Assembly: GCF_000470775.1 (NCBI RefSeq)
Contig: NC_022438.1
Coordinates: 372,001 to 436,000 of the forward strand
DNA: 64,000 nt
Direction: 5' to 3'
Source of the DNA: Leifsonia xyli subsp. cynodontis DSM 46306
GTDB lineage: Bacteria > Actinomycetota > Actinomycetes > Actinomycetales > Microbacteriaceae
In this document: positions 1 through 10,269 of the stretch, piece by piece
How the letters are laid out: each line of letters opens with the position of its first letter
How positions within the stretch are numbered: the stretch's first letter is position 1
Program-made: the position numbers and the translations under genes
The notes under the pieces: model-generated
What the model was told of the DNA's origin: nothing
The model's input: only the letters and a program-made list of their open reading frames with translations
The model's database searches: none

Positions 1-2889
1 CGGGGGCGCCGACCTCACCACTTATCTGACCGGGGCGGCATCGACACTGTCGCCCGGGTGCAGGCGTCCGCGACGGCGGCGGCCGAATACGTCGACGCGG
101 AGGATGTCGTCTACACCGCCACCGTGTCCAATCTGGGCGGCTACCGCACGGGCCAGGACATGAACGCCGGGCTGAACACCGACCGAATCGCCCCCGACGC
201 TCTCGACGGTCCGCTGACCCTCTCGATAGGAGAGGCAGCGGGCCCCGGCAGCGTGTCGCTGACCTCCGGCCTGGCGGGAACACCGGATGTGCTCAGCCCC
301 GCCAGCGGGAGGCTGACCACCGCACTGCCCGCCCGAACCGACAATCAGGTGTCCCAGTGGTCCTTCAGCCAGCCCGGCGTCTACTGTGTGCCGGTGACGT
401 GGACCGCCACCAAGGCCGGCAGCGGCACGCCCGTCTCGGTGAGGAAGGTTCTCACCTTCGCCGCCGGGGTCGCCGAGGACACGGGCATCACCTCCTGCTC
501 CCGCGGACAGAAGCTGACCGGGCAAGGCGGCGGTCAGGCAGCGGGCGATGACGCGTGGCGGGTGCCGAACCAGTCCACGACCGACTCGGGCGCGACGATC
601 CTCAACAGCGGCCACATCGACATCGCCTCCACTCTGAACGGTGGTGTTTTCGGCACGAAGGTGAAGGACACCACCTCCGTCGCCACAGGGGAAACGCTCT
701 GGCGCGATCCCGCCCGAACGGTCCTGCAACTGCTTCCGGCATCCGAGACCGCCGTCCCGGACAACGCCCGGTACGCCTTCCTCGGCCGCGCCGGCAGCCG
801 CCTCTGGCAGGTGACCGAGACGCAGCAGACGGAGCTCGGCCTGCTGTGGCCCGGGTGGTCCACGGAGTCCATTCCCATCGACGCCACCCAGAGCGGGGTG
901 ACATGGACGCTCGACAAGATACAAGGGCCCGGTGAGTTCGCGCTCTACAAGGGCGGCCGGACTCTGGGCAGCGTCGATGTGCTATTCAACACCCGCGACG
1001 GGGTCACCGCGGCGGACTCGTTCGAGATCGCCAAGAACGCGCATGTCCACGGTGCCTGGGCCTTCTCCGCGGAAGGTGCCTACTGCCTCGCCTTCACCCG
1101 TTCCACCGCTCTCGCGGACGGTTCCAAAGCCTCGGACACCTTCACGCTCGCCGTCGCGGTGGGCAGAGTGGAGGTGAAGAAGATCGACCCCGCCCATTGC
1201 TTCAGCGGTGCGGGCGAGCCCGGCACGCAGGACAGTGCGCCGGTGCCCGAGTCGCAGCTGACCGATGCGAGCGCCGGCGGTGTGCAGGTCCTCGGGGACG
1301 AATCGGGTTTCTCCCCGGGGCAGCAGGCGAGCGTCCAGGTCGGCAAGGCCCGCGCGGGTCAGTGGGTGTCGGCGTGGCTGCACAGCCGGCCGGTCTGGCT
1401 GGGCTGGGCCCAGGTCGACGATGCCGGCGCCGCGCAGGTCCGTCTTCCCGCCGATGCCGCCCCGGGGGCGCACAAAGTCGTCGTGAAGGCCCGGGACGGG
1501 TCGCTGATCGGCTGGGATTCCCTCGCCGTGGTGAAAGCGCCCGACAGCGGTTCGGGGGACGGGGATGTCCGTGGAGACCCGGCTGGGCCGGGCGGATCGA
1601 GCGGCTGTTCGGCCGGGGACACGACGATCGTCTCCTCCGGCCACCTGGACTATTCGACCCAGGTGGTGAACGTGAGGATCGAGTCGTACCTCGGCGACAG
1701 CTCCTCGGGCACGGAGGTGTTCCGGGAGCCGTCAAAGACCGTCCTGTGGCTCAAACCCTCGAGCAAGGTCACGCTTCCCGCCGGATACGGGCAGATCGGG
1801 TCCGCAGGATCGAGCGCGTTCATGGTGCCGCAGACGCAGAACCCGGAGCTGATCTGGCTGGGCTGGTCCACCGAGACCCTGAACGCCGCCACGGTCTCGT
1901 CGCCCGTGACGTGGAAGCTCACCGACGTGGACGGGCCGGGCACGGTGAAGGTGTTCCTGGACGGTCAGTTCGGCGGCATTCAATCGATGGTGTTCGACGG
2001 CGCCGGCTCGTACGGCATCCGCGCCGGCGTCCACGCACACGCGAACTGGGCCTTCTCCGAGGCAGGCGTCTACCGGCTGCACTTCACTCAGTCTGCGACG
2101 CTGACCGGTGGGCGGGAGTCGAGCGATTCGGAGATCGTGACGGTCGTCGTCGGCGATGTGGACCCGGTGACCGCCGTTCCCGGCGGCAGGGGCTGCGTCG
2201 GCGGCCTCGGCGGTGTCAAGAGCGGAGGTCAGAGCGACACGGGCGGCGCTCGGGCCAAACCGGCTGTCGCGCAGTGCGCCAGCACGGGCGTGTCGGTGAT
2301 CTCGGCCGGGCATCTGGACTGGAACGCGCAGGTCATCGGCGGCAAGCTCGAATCCTTGATCGGCGACGATTCCACCGGCACTCGCCTGTACCGGGAACCG
2401 GACAGCACCGTGCTGTGGCTGAAACCAGCGTCGCGGGTCACTCTCCCCGCCGGGTTCTCGCAGATCGGACCGCCCGGGGCGGCGGTGTGGCAGGTGCCGC
2501 AGACGCAGAACGATAACCTCATCTGGCTGGGCTGGTCCACGGAGCTGCTCAACGCCGGCAACGCCTCCGGCCCCGTGACTTGGTCGCTGACCCGGGTCGA
2601 TGGCCCCGGCAGTGTGAAGGTCTACACGGTCGGTTCGTTCGGGAGCCTGCAGGAGATGGTGTTCGACGGCGCGGGCAGCCACACCCTCCCGCTCGGCGTG
2701 CATGTGCATGCGAACTGGGCGTTCAGCGCCCCGGGCGTCTACCGCCTGCACTTCACCCAGACCGCCACCCTCGCCCAGGGGCAGCGTTCCTCCGACAGCG
2801 AAGTGCTGACCGTCGCGGTCGGCGATGCGAACCCGGACACGGCTCTGCCGAAGGCGCCGGCTGCGGTGCCCTCTCGAACACGCTGGTGA
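1..2889 (+). CDS. Anchored-repeat surface protein of a metal-type ABC locus (5' partial)
   Basis: The reading frame is open from base 1, so the N-terminus probably lies outside the window; the first possible in-window start is GTG at 58. The protein carries three full copies and one partial copy of the actinobacterial surface-anchored repeat (TIGR03769/TIGR03773 type), recognised by SGHLD, a VPQTQNPELIWLGWSTE-like core and HANWAFSEAGVYRLHF. Counting from 58, they span about residues 12-143 (partial), 180-372, 524-701 and 747-925; the last two are very similar to each other. A different Ig-like domain lies near 400-490. The frame stops just after the last repeat, and the membrane-anchor end survives only in other frames downstream. 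Family members sit next to the transporter genes that follow here. The role is inferred to be cell-surface binding or display; the ligand is unknown. Confidence 0.75.
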   Translation, partial: RGRRPHHLSDRGGIDTVARVQASATAAAEYVDAEDVVYTATVSNLGGYRTGQDMNAGLNTDRIAPDALDGPLTLSIGEAAGPGSVSLTSGLAGTPDVLSPASGRLTTALPARTDNQVSQWSFSQPGVYCVPVTWTATKAGSGTPVSVRKVLTFAAGVAEDTGITSCSRGQKLTGQGGGQAAGDDAWRVPNQSTTDSGATILNSGHIDIASTLNGGVFGTKVKDTTSVATGETLWRDPARTVLQLLPASETAVPDNARYAFLGRAGSRLWQVTETQQTELGLLWPGWSTESIPIDATQSGVTWTLDKIQGPGEFALYKGGRTLGSVDVLFNTRDGVTAADSFEIAKNAHVHGAWAFSAEGAYCLAFTRSTALADGSKASDTFTLAVAVGRVEVKKIDPAHCFSGAGEPGTQDSAPVPESQLTDASAGGVQVLGDESGFSPGQQASVQVGKARAGQWVSAWLHSRPVWLGWAQVDDAGAAQVRLPADAAPGAHKVVVKARDGSLIGWDSLAVVKAPDSGSGDGDVRGDPAGPGGSSGCSAGDTTIVSSGHLDYSTQVVNVRIESYLGDSSSGTEVFREPSKTVLWLKPSSKVTLPAGYGQIGSAGSSAFMVPQTQNPELIWLGWSTETLNAATVSSPVTWKLTDVDGPGTVKVFLDGQFGGIQSMVFDGAGSYGIRAGVHAHANWAFSEAGVYRLHFTQSATLTGGRESSDSEIVTVVVGDVDPVTAVPGGRGCVGGLGGVKSGGQSDTGGARAKPAVAQCASTGVSVISAGHLDWNAQVIGGKLESLIGDDSTGTRLYREPDSTVLWLKPASRVTLPAGFSQIGPPGAAVWQVPQTQNDNLIWLGWSTELLNAGNASGPVTWSLTRVDGPGSVKVYTVGSFGSLQEMVFDGAGSHTLPLGVHVHANWAFSAPGVYRLHFTQTATLAQGQRSSDSEVLTVAVGDANPDTALPKAPAAVPSRTRW

Positions 2890-3105
2890 CCGGGAAGCAG
2901 AGCCTGGACGACGCGAAGCGGGCCGCCGAGCAGGCGCAGGCCGACGCGGCGCGAGCCCAGGCGAGGGCACTGCCCGGGGGGACCCCGCCACACGCACCTT
3001 CTCGACCCGATCGCGGCGCTGGCCCAGGGCGACCCGGTTCCGCTGCTGCTGAGCATCCTCGGAGCGCTGCTCCTGCTCGGCGGCGTCGGAGCGGGGGCGC
3101 TGTAG
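2890..3105 (+). pseudogene. Frameshifted C-terminal anchor of the repeat protein
   Basis: This stretch between the repeat protein and the binding protein is decayed coding sequence. One frame (about 2872-2985) reads as an Ala/Glu/Gln-rich linker containing TGKQSLDDAKRAAEQAQA. Another (from about 3001) reads LDPIAALAQGDPVPLLL and continues as a hydrophobic membrane segment rich in Leu and Gly, ending at TAG 3103-3105. Joined by small indels, these would give the expected linker plus transmembrane anchor. As it stands the upstream protein would be released without its anchor. Confidence 0.5.
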
Positions 3106-5328
3106 TGGCGGAAGCGCAGGCGGGAGAGCGTCGCCGGCCGGGCGCCGGTCGGCTCGTGACGCCGCTGACCGGGGGGCGCGCAGCTTCGCTGCGCGATCCC
3201 CTTCGGCGGCGCTGCCGCTCCCGCCTTCTGAGCGCAGCCGCTCTCGCCGGTCTCGCCGGTCTCGCCGGACTCCTGCTGTCCGGGTGCGCCGCCGAGCCAC
3301 TGCTGGAACCCGGCACGCACCGGCTCCAGGTGGTGACGACGACCGGGATTCTGGCCGATCTGGTGAAGAATGTCGGCGGCGACCGGGTGGATGTCACCTC
3401 GATCGTCCCAAACGGGGCCGATCCGCACACCTACGATCCGACCCTGAGAGACGCCCGCAATGTCGTCTATGCCGATGTCGCGTTCTCCAACTACGCCCTG
3501 CTGGAAGAGCACACCATCGTCAAAGCCCTCGACGCCAACCTCAGCCCCCGGGCAGCGAATGTGTCCCTGGCCGAGGAGTCCGTCAAATACTCCGCCGAGC
3601 TCATCCCGCTCGTGGAGAACGTGCATCTGGACACCGTCTGGCTGGGAATGCGCGCTGAGGGCACCGGCCGGCAGTATGGGGCCACGCGCGCCTCGGATGT
3701 GCTGCTGGAGGCCACCCACGCGGACGGGCCGGGGAATGTCTACGCGTATCTGACCGGAACCTTCGGCGACACCGATGTGTACTTCGACTCCTCGAACGGT
3801 TTCGACGCCGCCGACGGGTACAAAGACGACACCGCGACGCTGCCGGCCGATGCGCACACGCATCTGTCATGGGCGTTCACCAGACCGGGGGTCTACCACC
3901 TCACCCTGCGCGGTCGGCTGCGAGTGGACGACACCTCCAGGCCGGTCGATCTCGGCGAAGCGACCTACACCTTCGCTGTCGGCGTCACCCCCGAAGCCGC
4001 AGGTGTCGCCGATCCGGTGGTCCTCGGCCAGGGGCACGCGGATCTCACCGTCGATCTGGACGGCGGCGGCCTGGACGTACTCTACGACCCGACCGGGGCG
4101 GCTACGCCCAGAAGCGCTACGACGCCTCCCGGGTCGTCATCGACGTTCTCAACAAGAGCATCGTGGAGATCCTCGGCGACCCGCAGTACCGCTTCCTCGG
4201 CCGCCCCGGTGGACAGGTCTACCAGCTCGCGCAGGCCGTGCTCGGAAAGCACGTCCACGGCGAGATCGACCCGCATCTCTGGCAGAACGTCCGCAACGTC
4301 GAGGCCTATGTCAAGCTCATCCGCGACACCCTCACCGCCAAAGACCCCGGCGGGGCCGCCGGCTACCGGGCGAACACGGAACGGTATCTGATCGAACTCG
4401 ATCAGACCGACAAGTATGTGCGAGACACGATCGCCCGGATACCGAAGGCGAACCGGTATCTGGTCACGACCCACGACGGATTCGCCTACCTCGCCGAGGC
4501 CTACGGTATCCCGGTCGCCGGATTCGTCACCCCCAACCCCGCCACCGACGATGCGGCCCGCGCGAACAAGGACGCGCCGAGCGTGTGGCGTTATCCGGAC
4601 GAGACGGTGCTGCGGGTTGTGGACGCGGCGAAGCTGACCGTTCCCGCGGGCAGCGCCTACTCCTTCGTCGGCGCGGCCCCCGGCGCCGTCGTCTGGGTGG
4701 TGCCGCAGACCCAGAACCCCGATGTGGTCTGGACCGGCTGGAACACTCAGGACCCGACCGTGGTGCAGAGGATCAACCGCGGCGCGACCTTCTCTGTGGA
4801 CGGTGTGCAAGGCCCCGGCATCCTCACCGTCTACCTGCAGTCCGGCGACTTCGGCGCCCCGCAGGTGCTTTGGGACTCTCGGAAAAGCGGTCCTCAGGAC
4901 ATCTTCGTCGACACCAACACGCACACTCACGCCAACTGGGTGTTCACCAAACCGGGTGTGTACCTGGTCCGGATGACCGCCTCCGCGACCCTCATCGACG
5001 GATCGGCGGTCTCCGACACCCAGCTGCTGCGCTTTGCGGTCGGCTCCGGCACCCCCACGAGCGACGCGGCGACGGCGACCTGGACGGGGGCGGCCCCGGA
5101 AAGGAGTGCCCGACCCTCCCTCACGGGCTCCGGTTCGGTGCCGCCGGGCAGCGGCGCCGCGGGCGGACAGGGACCGCTCGTGCCGATCCTGATCGTCGCG
5201 ATCGCGGTCGTCGCGGTGGCCCTGACCATCGGATTCGCGACCGCGACCGTGCGCGGCGGCCAGGCGAAGAAGCGCTTCTTCGCCGACCGCGCTTCTTCGC
5301 CGCTGGAATCGGACGAGGGCAGCGGCGC

Positions 5329-5332
<4 letters not shown>
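3105..5332 (+). pseudogene. Anchored-repeat ABC transporter substrate-binding protein, frameshifted and internally deleted
   Basis: This is a cluster A-1 (zinc/manganese-type) binding lipoprotein of the TIGR03772 kind. From GTG 3105, which overlaps the preceding TAG, there is a long signal region with lipobox LLSGC at about residue 57-61. Next comes the N-lobe with metal-ligand context GADPHTYDPT, then an inserted surface-repeat domain (about residues 165-328, containing HTHLSWAFTRPGVYHL). A frameshift near 4090-4105 moves the protein to the -1 frame. The rest of the binding protein follows with EIDPHLWQN and TTHDGFAYLAEAYGIPVAGF, the other expected ligand sites. After VTPNPAT (about 4545) the usual C-lobe is missing and the frame enters a second surface repeat (VWRYPDETVLRV, VVPQTQNPDVVWTGWNTQ). 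It ends in a membrane anchor and a basic tail. I infer an internal deletion that fused two genes. Confidence 0.75.
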
Positions 5333-6090
<758 letters not shown>

Positions 6091-6094
<4 letters not shown>

Positions 6095-6951
6095 ACATGA
6101 ATCCGTTCGACTTCTTCACCGATCTGTTCCATCCCGGTCTCGCCTTCCTCCCGAAGGCCCTCGCGGTCGCGGTCATCTCGTCCACGGTCTGCGGCATCGT
6201 CGGCGTCCATGTCGTGCTGCGCGGTATGGCCTTCATCGGAGACGCCGTCTCCCACGCTGTCTTCCCGGGCCTGGCGATCGCCTTCGCCCTCTCCGGCGAC
6301 CTCGTCCTCGGCGGGGTGTTCGCCGGCGTCGCCACGGCGGTGCTGGTCGCCGTCTTCTCCCAGAACCGCCGCCTCAACGAGTCCTCGATCATCGGCGTGC
6401 TCTTCGTCGCCGCGTTCGCCCTCGGCGTCGTGGTCATCTCCCAGACTCCCGGATACGCCGGGTCTCTCGAACAGTTCCTGTTCGGCTCGATCACCGGCAT
6501 CCCCGACCGCGACCTCTCTATCGCCGGCATCGTGGGCGTCGCCGTGCTCGCGGCGATGTTCCTGCTGCACAAAGAGTTCGTCGCCATCAGCCTGGACCGA
6601 GAGTCCGCACGCGCCCTCGGCGTTCCCGTGTTCTGGCTCGACCTGGCGCTCTACGTGCTGGTCACCCTCGCGGTTGTCATCAGCGTGCAGACCATCGGCA
6701 ACATCCTCGTCCTCGCCTTGCTGGTCACCCCGGCGGCGACGGCGCGGATGCTCACCGATCGTCTCGGCGTGACGATGTCCCTCTCGCCCGTCATCGGCGG
6801 GATCGGCGCGTTCATCGGCCTGTACCTGTCCTGGTCGTGGGACACCCCCACCGGCGGAACCATCGTCCTGGTCCTCACCGCCGCCTTCCTTGTCGCCTGG
6901 TTCCTCTCGCCGCGGCAGGGGCTGCTGGGCGAGGCCGTCCGCGGCGCCTAG
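6091..6951 (+). CDS. Anchored-repeat ABC transporter permease subunit
   Basis: A 286-residue polytopic membrane protein of the ABC-3 (ZnuB/MntB-type) family, TIGR03770 kind. It should form the channel for the metal or other ligand delivered by the upstream binding protein. GTG 6091 overlaps the restored stop of the ATPase gene (GTGA), the usual sign of coupled translation; ATG 6097 is an alternative. Hydrophobic helices fill the whole length, with typical family stretches such as LRGMAFIGDAVSHAVFPG near the N-terminus. The sequence itself looks intact. It is the last gene of the locus. Confidence 0.8.
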
Positions 6952-7232
6952 CGAACGCTGGCCGCCGTCGCACGGGTCCCCGCACGCCACCCGGGCGGCA
7001 GTGCGGAGGAAGCCTGAGGGGCTGATCACACCCCTCGTCATCCCCACCGGCGACGGGGCTCGTCCGGAGCGATCCGTGTTGCGCTGGCTGCTGCCCAGCC
7101 GCCGGCGGAGACCGTCGAGGGCCGCCGCTCAGAAGTGACGGCGCTCGCCCTCCCTCCCTGGACATCCCCTTTCCCGTTGCTACAGTGGGCAGCACTGACA
7201 GCTGCCCGACCGGGCCGATCGAGGAGTGGATC

Positions 7233-8225
7233 ATGAGCGACACCCCGCCGGAAGACAAGCCGGAGCTGGCGACGGAGTCAGCCGAGTCGGCGGCAGCCGA
7301 GGCGCACAGCATCGACCCGGAGGTCGCCGCCCCGCCATCGAGGCCGGTCTCCGCCCGCGGGCACCTTAACCGGCCGGCCGCGGGCGCCCCGCCCGCCGAG
7401 CCCATCGCCGCGGCTCCGCCCGCCGCCCCCACTGCGGTCGAGCCCGAGCCGGTCGTCCCCAGCGACGAGGAGGTCGCGGCCGCTGTGGCCCGCAACACGC
7501 CCGAGTCCGCCGCTGCCGGAAGCGCCACCGTCGACACCGCATCGCCCGCCGAATCGGCCGCTCCGGTCACCGCCGCGGCCGAGGCCGCCAATCGGAACGG
7601 TGGTTCCCCGGCCACCGAGGCATACGCCCCGCAGCCGGTCGCGCCGGTCTTCATCCAGCGTCCGGAGGCGCCGAAGAAGAAGAGCAACCGCGGCTTCGGC
7701 CTCCTGATCGCCCTCGCCGGGACGGTGGCCTTCGCCGTCCTGTGGGCCGTCGTGGTGGTCCTCGTGGGCTCGCTCATCGCTCCGGGCGACGAGTTCCTCC
7801 CCGCGTTGCAGCAGTACTTCACCGGCCAGCTCTCCGGGTGGGCGCCGATCGTGGCGTTCTTCGTCGGGATGGCCGTCCTCATCCAGATCGTGAACCGCGC
7901 CCGCTGGTGGGGCTACATCCTGGGCGGGCTCGTGGTCGCGGTCTTCGTCTACTTCGTCTACATCGGCGCGGGTCTGATCGACGCCCACTACTGGCAGCGC
8001 ACGCCCGACGAGTTCCAGGTCCTGCTGCGCAGCGCCTGGGTGAACCCGTTCGCCGTCCTCTCCGCTGTGCTCGCACGCGAGGTCTCGGTCTGGACGGGCG
8101 CCTGGCTCGCCGCCCGCAGTCGCCGGCTCAAAGCGCGCAACGCCGAGGCGCAGGCTGACTACGAGCAGCAGCTGGTAGACGCTCAGAACCAGGCCGTCGC
8201 CGCGTACGCGCAGCAGAGCTACTGA
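7233..8225 (+). CDS. Hypothetical membrane protein with Ala/Pro-rich N-terminal domain
   Basis: A 330-residue protein of unknown function. ATG 7233 follows a good ribosome site (GAGGAG about 7 bases upstream). Residues 1-150 are a low-complexity, acidic Ala/Pro/Glu region, presumably disordered and cytoplasmic. About four transmembrane segments follow from residue 155, starting GFGLLIALAGTVAFAVLW. The C-terminus is a short charged tail with a possible coiled coil. It sits 13 bases upstream of another membrane protein gene and is probably co-transcribed with it. The layout resembles hypothetical proteins common in Microbacteriaceae. I do not recognise a catalytic motif. Confidence 0.65.
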   Translation: MSDTPPEDKPELATESAESAAAEAHSIDPEVAAPPSRPVSARGHLNRPAAGAPPAEPIAAAPPAAPTAVEPEPVVPSDEEVAAAVARNTPESAAAGSATVDTASPAESAAPVTAAAEAANRNGGSPATEAYAPQPVAPVFIQRPEAPKKKSNRGFGLLIALAGTVAFAVLWAVVVVLVGSLIAPGDEFLPALQQYFTGQLSGWAPIVAFFVGMAVLIQIVNRARWWGYILGGLVVAVFVYFVYIGAGLIDAHYWQRTPDEFQVLLRSAWVNPFAVLSAVLAREVSVWTGAWLAARSRRLKARNAEAQADYEQQLVDAQNQAVAAYAQQSY

Positions 8226-8238
8226 GCCCGGAGGCTCC

Positions 8239-8733
8239 GTGCGTGATGAGCGCGCCTACGCGACCGTCGTGGCGTGCTTCGCGGCCGGGCTCTACCTTGC
8301 GCTGTTGGTGGCGGGATTCGGCCTGATCTCCCTGGCGACGAACACCGAGGTGATCGCGGATTCGCGCGCCGGCCCGCTGATCGGCCCGGCGATGACCGGC
8401 GCGGCGGTCGCGCTGCTGCTGATCCTCCTCATCCTGTTCGGGCGCCGGGCGGCGGGGGAGCGCCAGCGCGTCGCTCCGGGTCTCGCGTTCGGCGCGGCCG
8501 CGGCCTGCTACCTCGTCTTCGCCGCCGCCGGGGGAGTGGCCGGCATCGCGGGCGATCCGGGCCAGCCGTTCCACTACGTCCTGTTCGCCGTGGCTCAACT
8601 CGGCAGCGTCTACGCGATCGTCGCCGGCCTTCTCGGCTTCGTCGTCGCTCTGCTCTACCAGCTTGTGCTGGTCGGCCGCTTCCGCCAGCGCGGCCGCCCG
8701 CGCTGGCCGTGGGAGGACGGCGACGAGGAATGA
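8239..8733 (+). CDS. Small four-helix membrane protein (DUF6121-like)
   Basis: A 164-residue integral membrane protein starting at GTG 8239, 13 bases after the previous gene and probably in its operon. Four hydrophobic segments are visible (about residues 8-32, 48-68, 80-100 and 115-145), followed by an acidic tail ending DGDEE. It resembles the DUF6121 family of Microbacteriaceae as I remember it; no function is known. An ribosome-site-like GGAGG lies just upstream of the GTG. Confidence 0.65.
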   Translation: MRDERAYATVVACFAAGLYLALLVAGFGLISLATNTEVIADSRAGPLIGPAMTGAAVALLLILLILFGRRAAGERQRVAPGLAFGAAAACYLVFAAAGGVAGIAGDPGQPFHYVLFAVAQLGSVYAIVAGLLGFVVALLYQLVLVGRFRQRGRPRWPWEDGDEE

Positions 8734-8817
8734 CGGGCGGGGCGTCCCCGCCGCTCCGTTCGTCGGGCGGTTCTGACGGCCGCAGGCTAACAGAGGATTT
8801 TTCGGCGATATTCTTGC

Positions 8818-8874
8818 GAATCTCCTCCCTTTCGCGACATCCGCCCCTTCCCCTTCCCGAATCTCCTCCCTTTC
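8818..8874. repeat. Two direct copies of a CTCCTCCC motif
   Basis: The 16-mer GAATCTCCTCCCTTTC occurs at 8818-8833 and again at 8859-8874, 41 bases apart. The core ATCTCCTCCCTTT also occurs in the intergenic regions near 29830 and 56605. CTCCTCC resembles the anti-Shine-Dalgarno sequence of 16S rRNA. Confidence 0.7.
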
Positions 8875-8982
8875 TGTCGCCGGTCGGAAACGGAGCAGAA
8901 GATGGCTGGTGAACGGGGCAAGAGCAGGAAACGGAGGAGGACGCGGGAACTGGTGGCTGGTTCTCCTCCGTCTCCGACAGGG

Positions 8983-9018
8983 CGAGCCGTATCGAGAGGG
9001 CGAGCCGTATCGAGAGGG
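8983..9018. repeat. Perfect 18-bp tandem duplication
   Basis: CGAGCCGTATCGAGAGGG is present twice head to tail (8983-9000 and 9001-9018) with no mismatch. Such an exact tandem suggests a recent slippage event or a variable-number site. Confidence 0.85.
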
Positions 9019-9071
9019 CGGACGGGACACCGCACTCTTCGCAACCTCGGGGGCAGCTAACAGGCGATCAT

Positions 9072-9100
9072 TTGACCAGCTTTTGCACGGACGATAGTAT
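9072..9100 (+). promoter_or_regulatory. Sigma-70-type promoter of the str operon
   Basis: TTGACC at 9072-9077 and TAGTAT at 9095-9100 are separated by exactly 17 bases. This is a good match to a housekeeping promoter and lies about 240 bases upstream of rpsL, leaving a long leader. Position and spacing make it the likely main promoter for rpsL-rpsG-fusA. Confidence 0.55.
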
Positions 9101-9337
9101 TTATCGGGTGTGCGCTCTGTCGCGCGCTCGTCTTGTGGTCACCGACCGGCTCGGTCCGGGCCCGGGATGAGCGGGCCGGCACGTATTCATCCGATGGGCT
9201 GGGAGACCGCACGGGAACCCGCCCCCACGGCATATCGGCAGCTCGCCGATCACCCCACGACCAGAGGCGCCGCGAGGCGCGGCTGGGCCGCGGGAAAGCA
9301 ACAACTGTCACCGTGCAGTCCTCAGAGGAGAAGTTCA

Positions 9338-9712
9338 GTGCCAACTATTCAGCAGTTGGTCCGCAAGGGCCGGACGCCGAAGGTCACCAAGACCAAGGCT
9401 CCCGCCCTGAAGGCCAACCCCCAGCAGCGCGGCGTCTGCACCCGCGTCTACACCACCACCCCCAAGAAGCCGAACTCGGCGCTCCGCAAGGTCGCGCGTG
9501 TCAAGCTCTCGAACGGGACCGAGGTCACCGCTTACATCCCCGGCGAGGGTCACAACCTGCAGGAGCACTCAATGGTGCTCGTCCGTGGCGGGCGTGTGAA
9601 GGACCTCCCGGGCGTCCGCTACAAGATCGTTCGCGGCGCGCTGGACACCCAGGCCGTCAAGAACCGCAAGCAGGCTCGCAGCCGCTACGGCGCGAAGATG
9701 GAGAAGAAGTAA
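9338..9712 (+). CDS. rpsL: 30S ribosomal protein S12
   Basis: 124 residues, the standard actinobacterial S12 length, from GTG 9338 with an AGAGGAG ribosome site. It forms part of the decoding centre of the small subunit. The conserved [12 protein letters not shown] and [13 protein letters not shown] segments are present. Lys43 and Lys88, whose substitution gives streptomycin resistance, are both wild type. It is first in the classical str order, and its TAA overlaps the rpsG ATG (TAATG). Confidence 0.97.
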   Translation: MPTIQQLVRKGRTPKVTKTKAPALKANPQQRGVCTRVYTTTPKKPNSALRKVARVKLSNGTEVTAYIPGEGHNLQEHSMVLVRGGRVKDLPGVRYKIVRGALDTQAVKNRKQARSRYGAKMEKK

Positions 9713-10182
9713 TGCCTCGCAAGGGTCCCGCTCCGAAGCGCCCCGTCGTCGCCGACCCGGTCTACGGTTCGCCGGTCGTCAGCCAGCTCGTCAACAAGAT
9801 CCTCCTCGACGGCAAGAAGGGCCTCGCCGAGCGCATCGTCTACGATGCGCTCGAAGGCGTCTCCTCCAAGTCGGGCAACGATGCCGTCGCCACGCTCAAG
9901 AAGGCGCTGGACAACATCCGCCCGACCCTCGAGGTCCGCAGCCGCCGCGTCGGCGGCTCGACCTACCAGGTGCCGGTCGAGGTCAAGCCGCACCGTGCCA
10001 ACACCCTCGCGCTGCGCTGGCTCACCAGCTACGCCAAGGGCCGTCGCGAGAAGACGATGACCGAACGCCTCGCCAACGAGATCCTGGACGCCTCCAACGG
10101 CCTCGGCGCGGCTGTGAAGCGCCGGGAGGACACTCACAAGATGGCCGAGTCGAACAAGGCCTTCGCTCACTACCGCTGGTAG
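9712..10182 (+). CDS. rpsG: 30S ribosomal protein S7
   Basis: 156 residues from ATG 9712, coupled to rpsL by a one-base overlap. S7 nucleates assembly of the 30S head and contacts E-site tRNA. Typical stretches [25 protein letters not shown] and [20 protein letters not shown] are all visible. It is complete and lies 87 bases upstream of fusA, a gap that contains a GC-rich inverted repeat (CCGGGCGG...CCGCCCGG). Confidence 0.97.
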   Translation: MPRKGPAPKRPVVADPVYGSPVVSQLVNKILLDGKKGLAERIVYDALEGVSSKSGNDAVATLKKALDNIRPTLEVRSRRVGGSTYQVPVEVKPHRANTLALRWLTSYAKGRREKTMTERLANEILDASNGLGAAVKRREDTHKMAESNKAFAHYRW

Positions 10183-10269
10183 CGATTCCGCTCGCCCGGG
10201 CGGCGCGCTCGTCAGAAGCGCACCGCCCGGACCGCGCCCCTTCCACTTTCTATCTTTCGGAGGAACCCT

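Larger units (their letters stand above)
8734..9071. other. Repeat-rich intergenic region upstream of the str promoter
   Basis: No gene is visible here. The stretch holds two identical copies of a 16-base CTCCTCCC-containing motif, a GGAGGAG/CTCCTCC pair at 8934-8968, and a perfect 18-base tandem duplication. These are listed separately. The region lies after the 3' end of one plus-strand operon and before the promoter of the next. Confidence 0.5.

Noticed and set aside
1732..3300. Long minus-strand open frame opposite the repeat protein
   Set aside because: Arg/His-rich shadow of a repetitive plus-strand gene with no family motif and no ribosome site.
6952..7232. Short plus-strand open frame (to 7138) after the permease
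   Set aside because: Arg/Pro-rich composition, no ribosome site and no recognisable motif; treated as intergenic.
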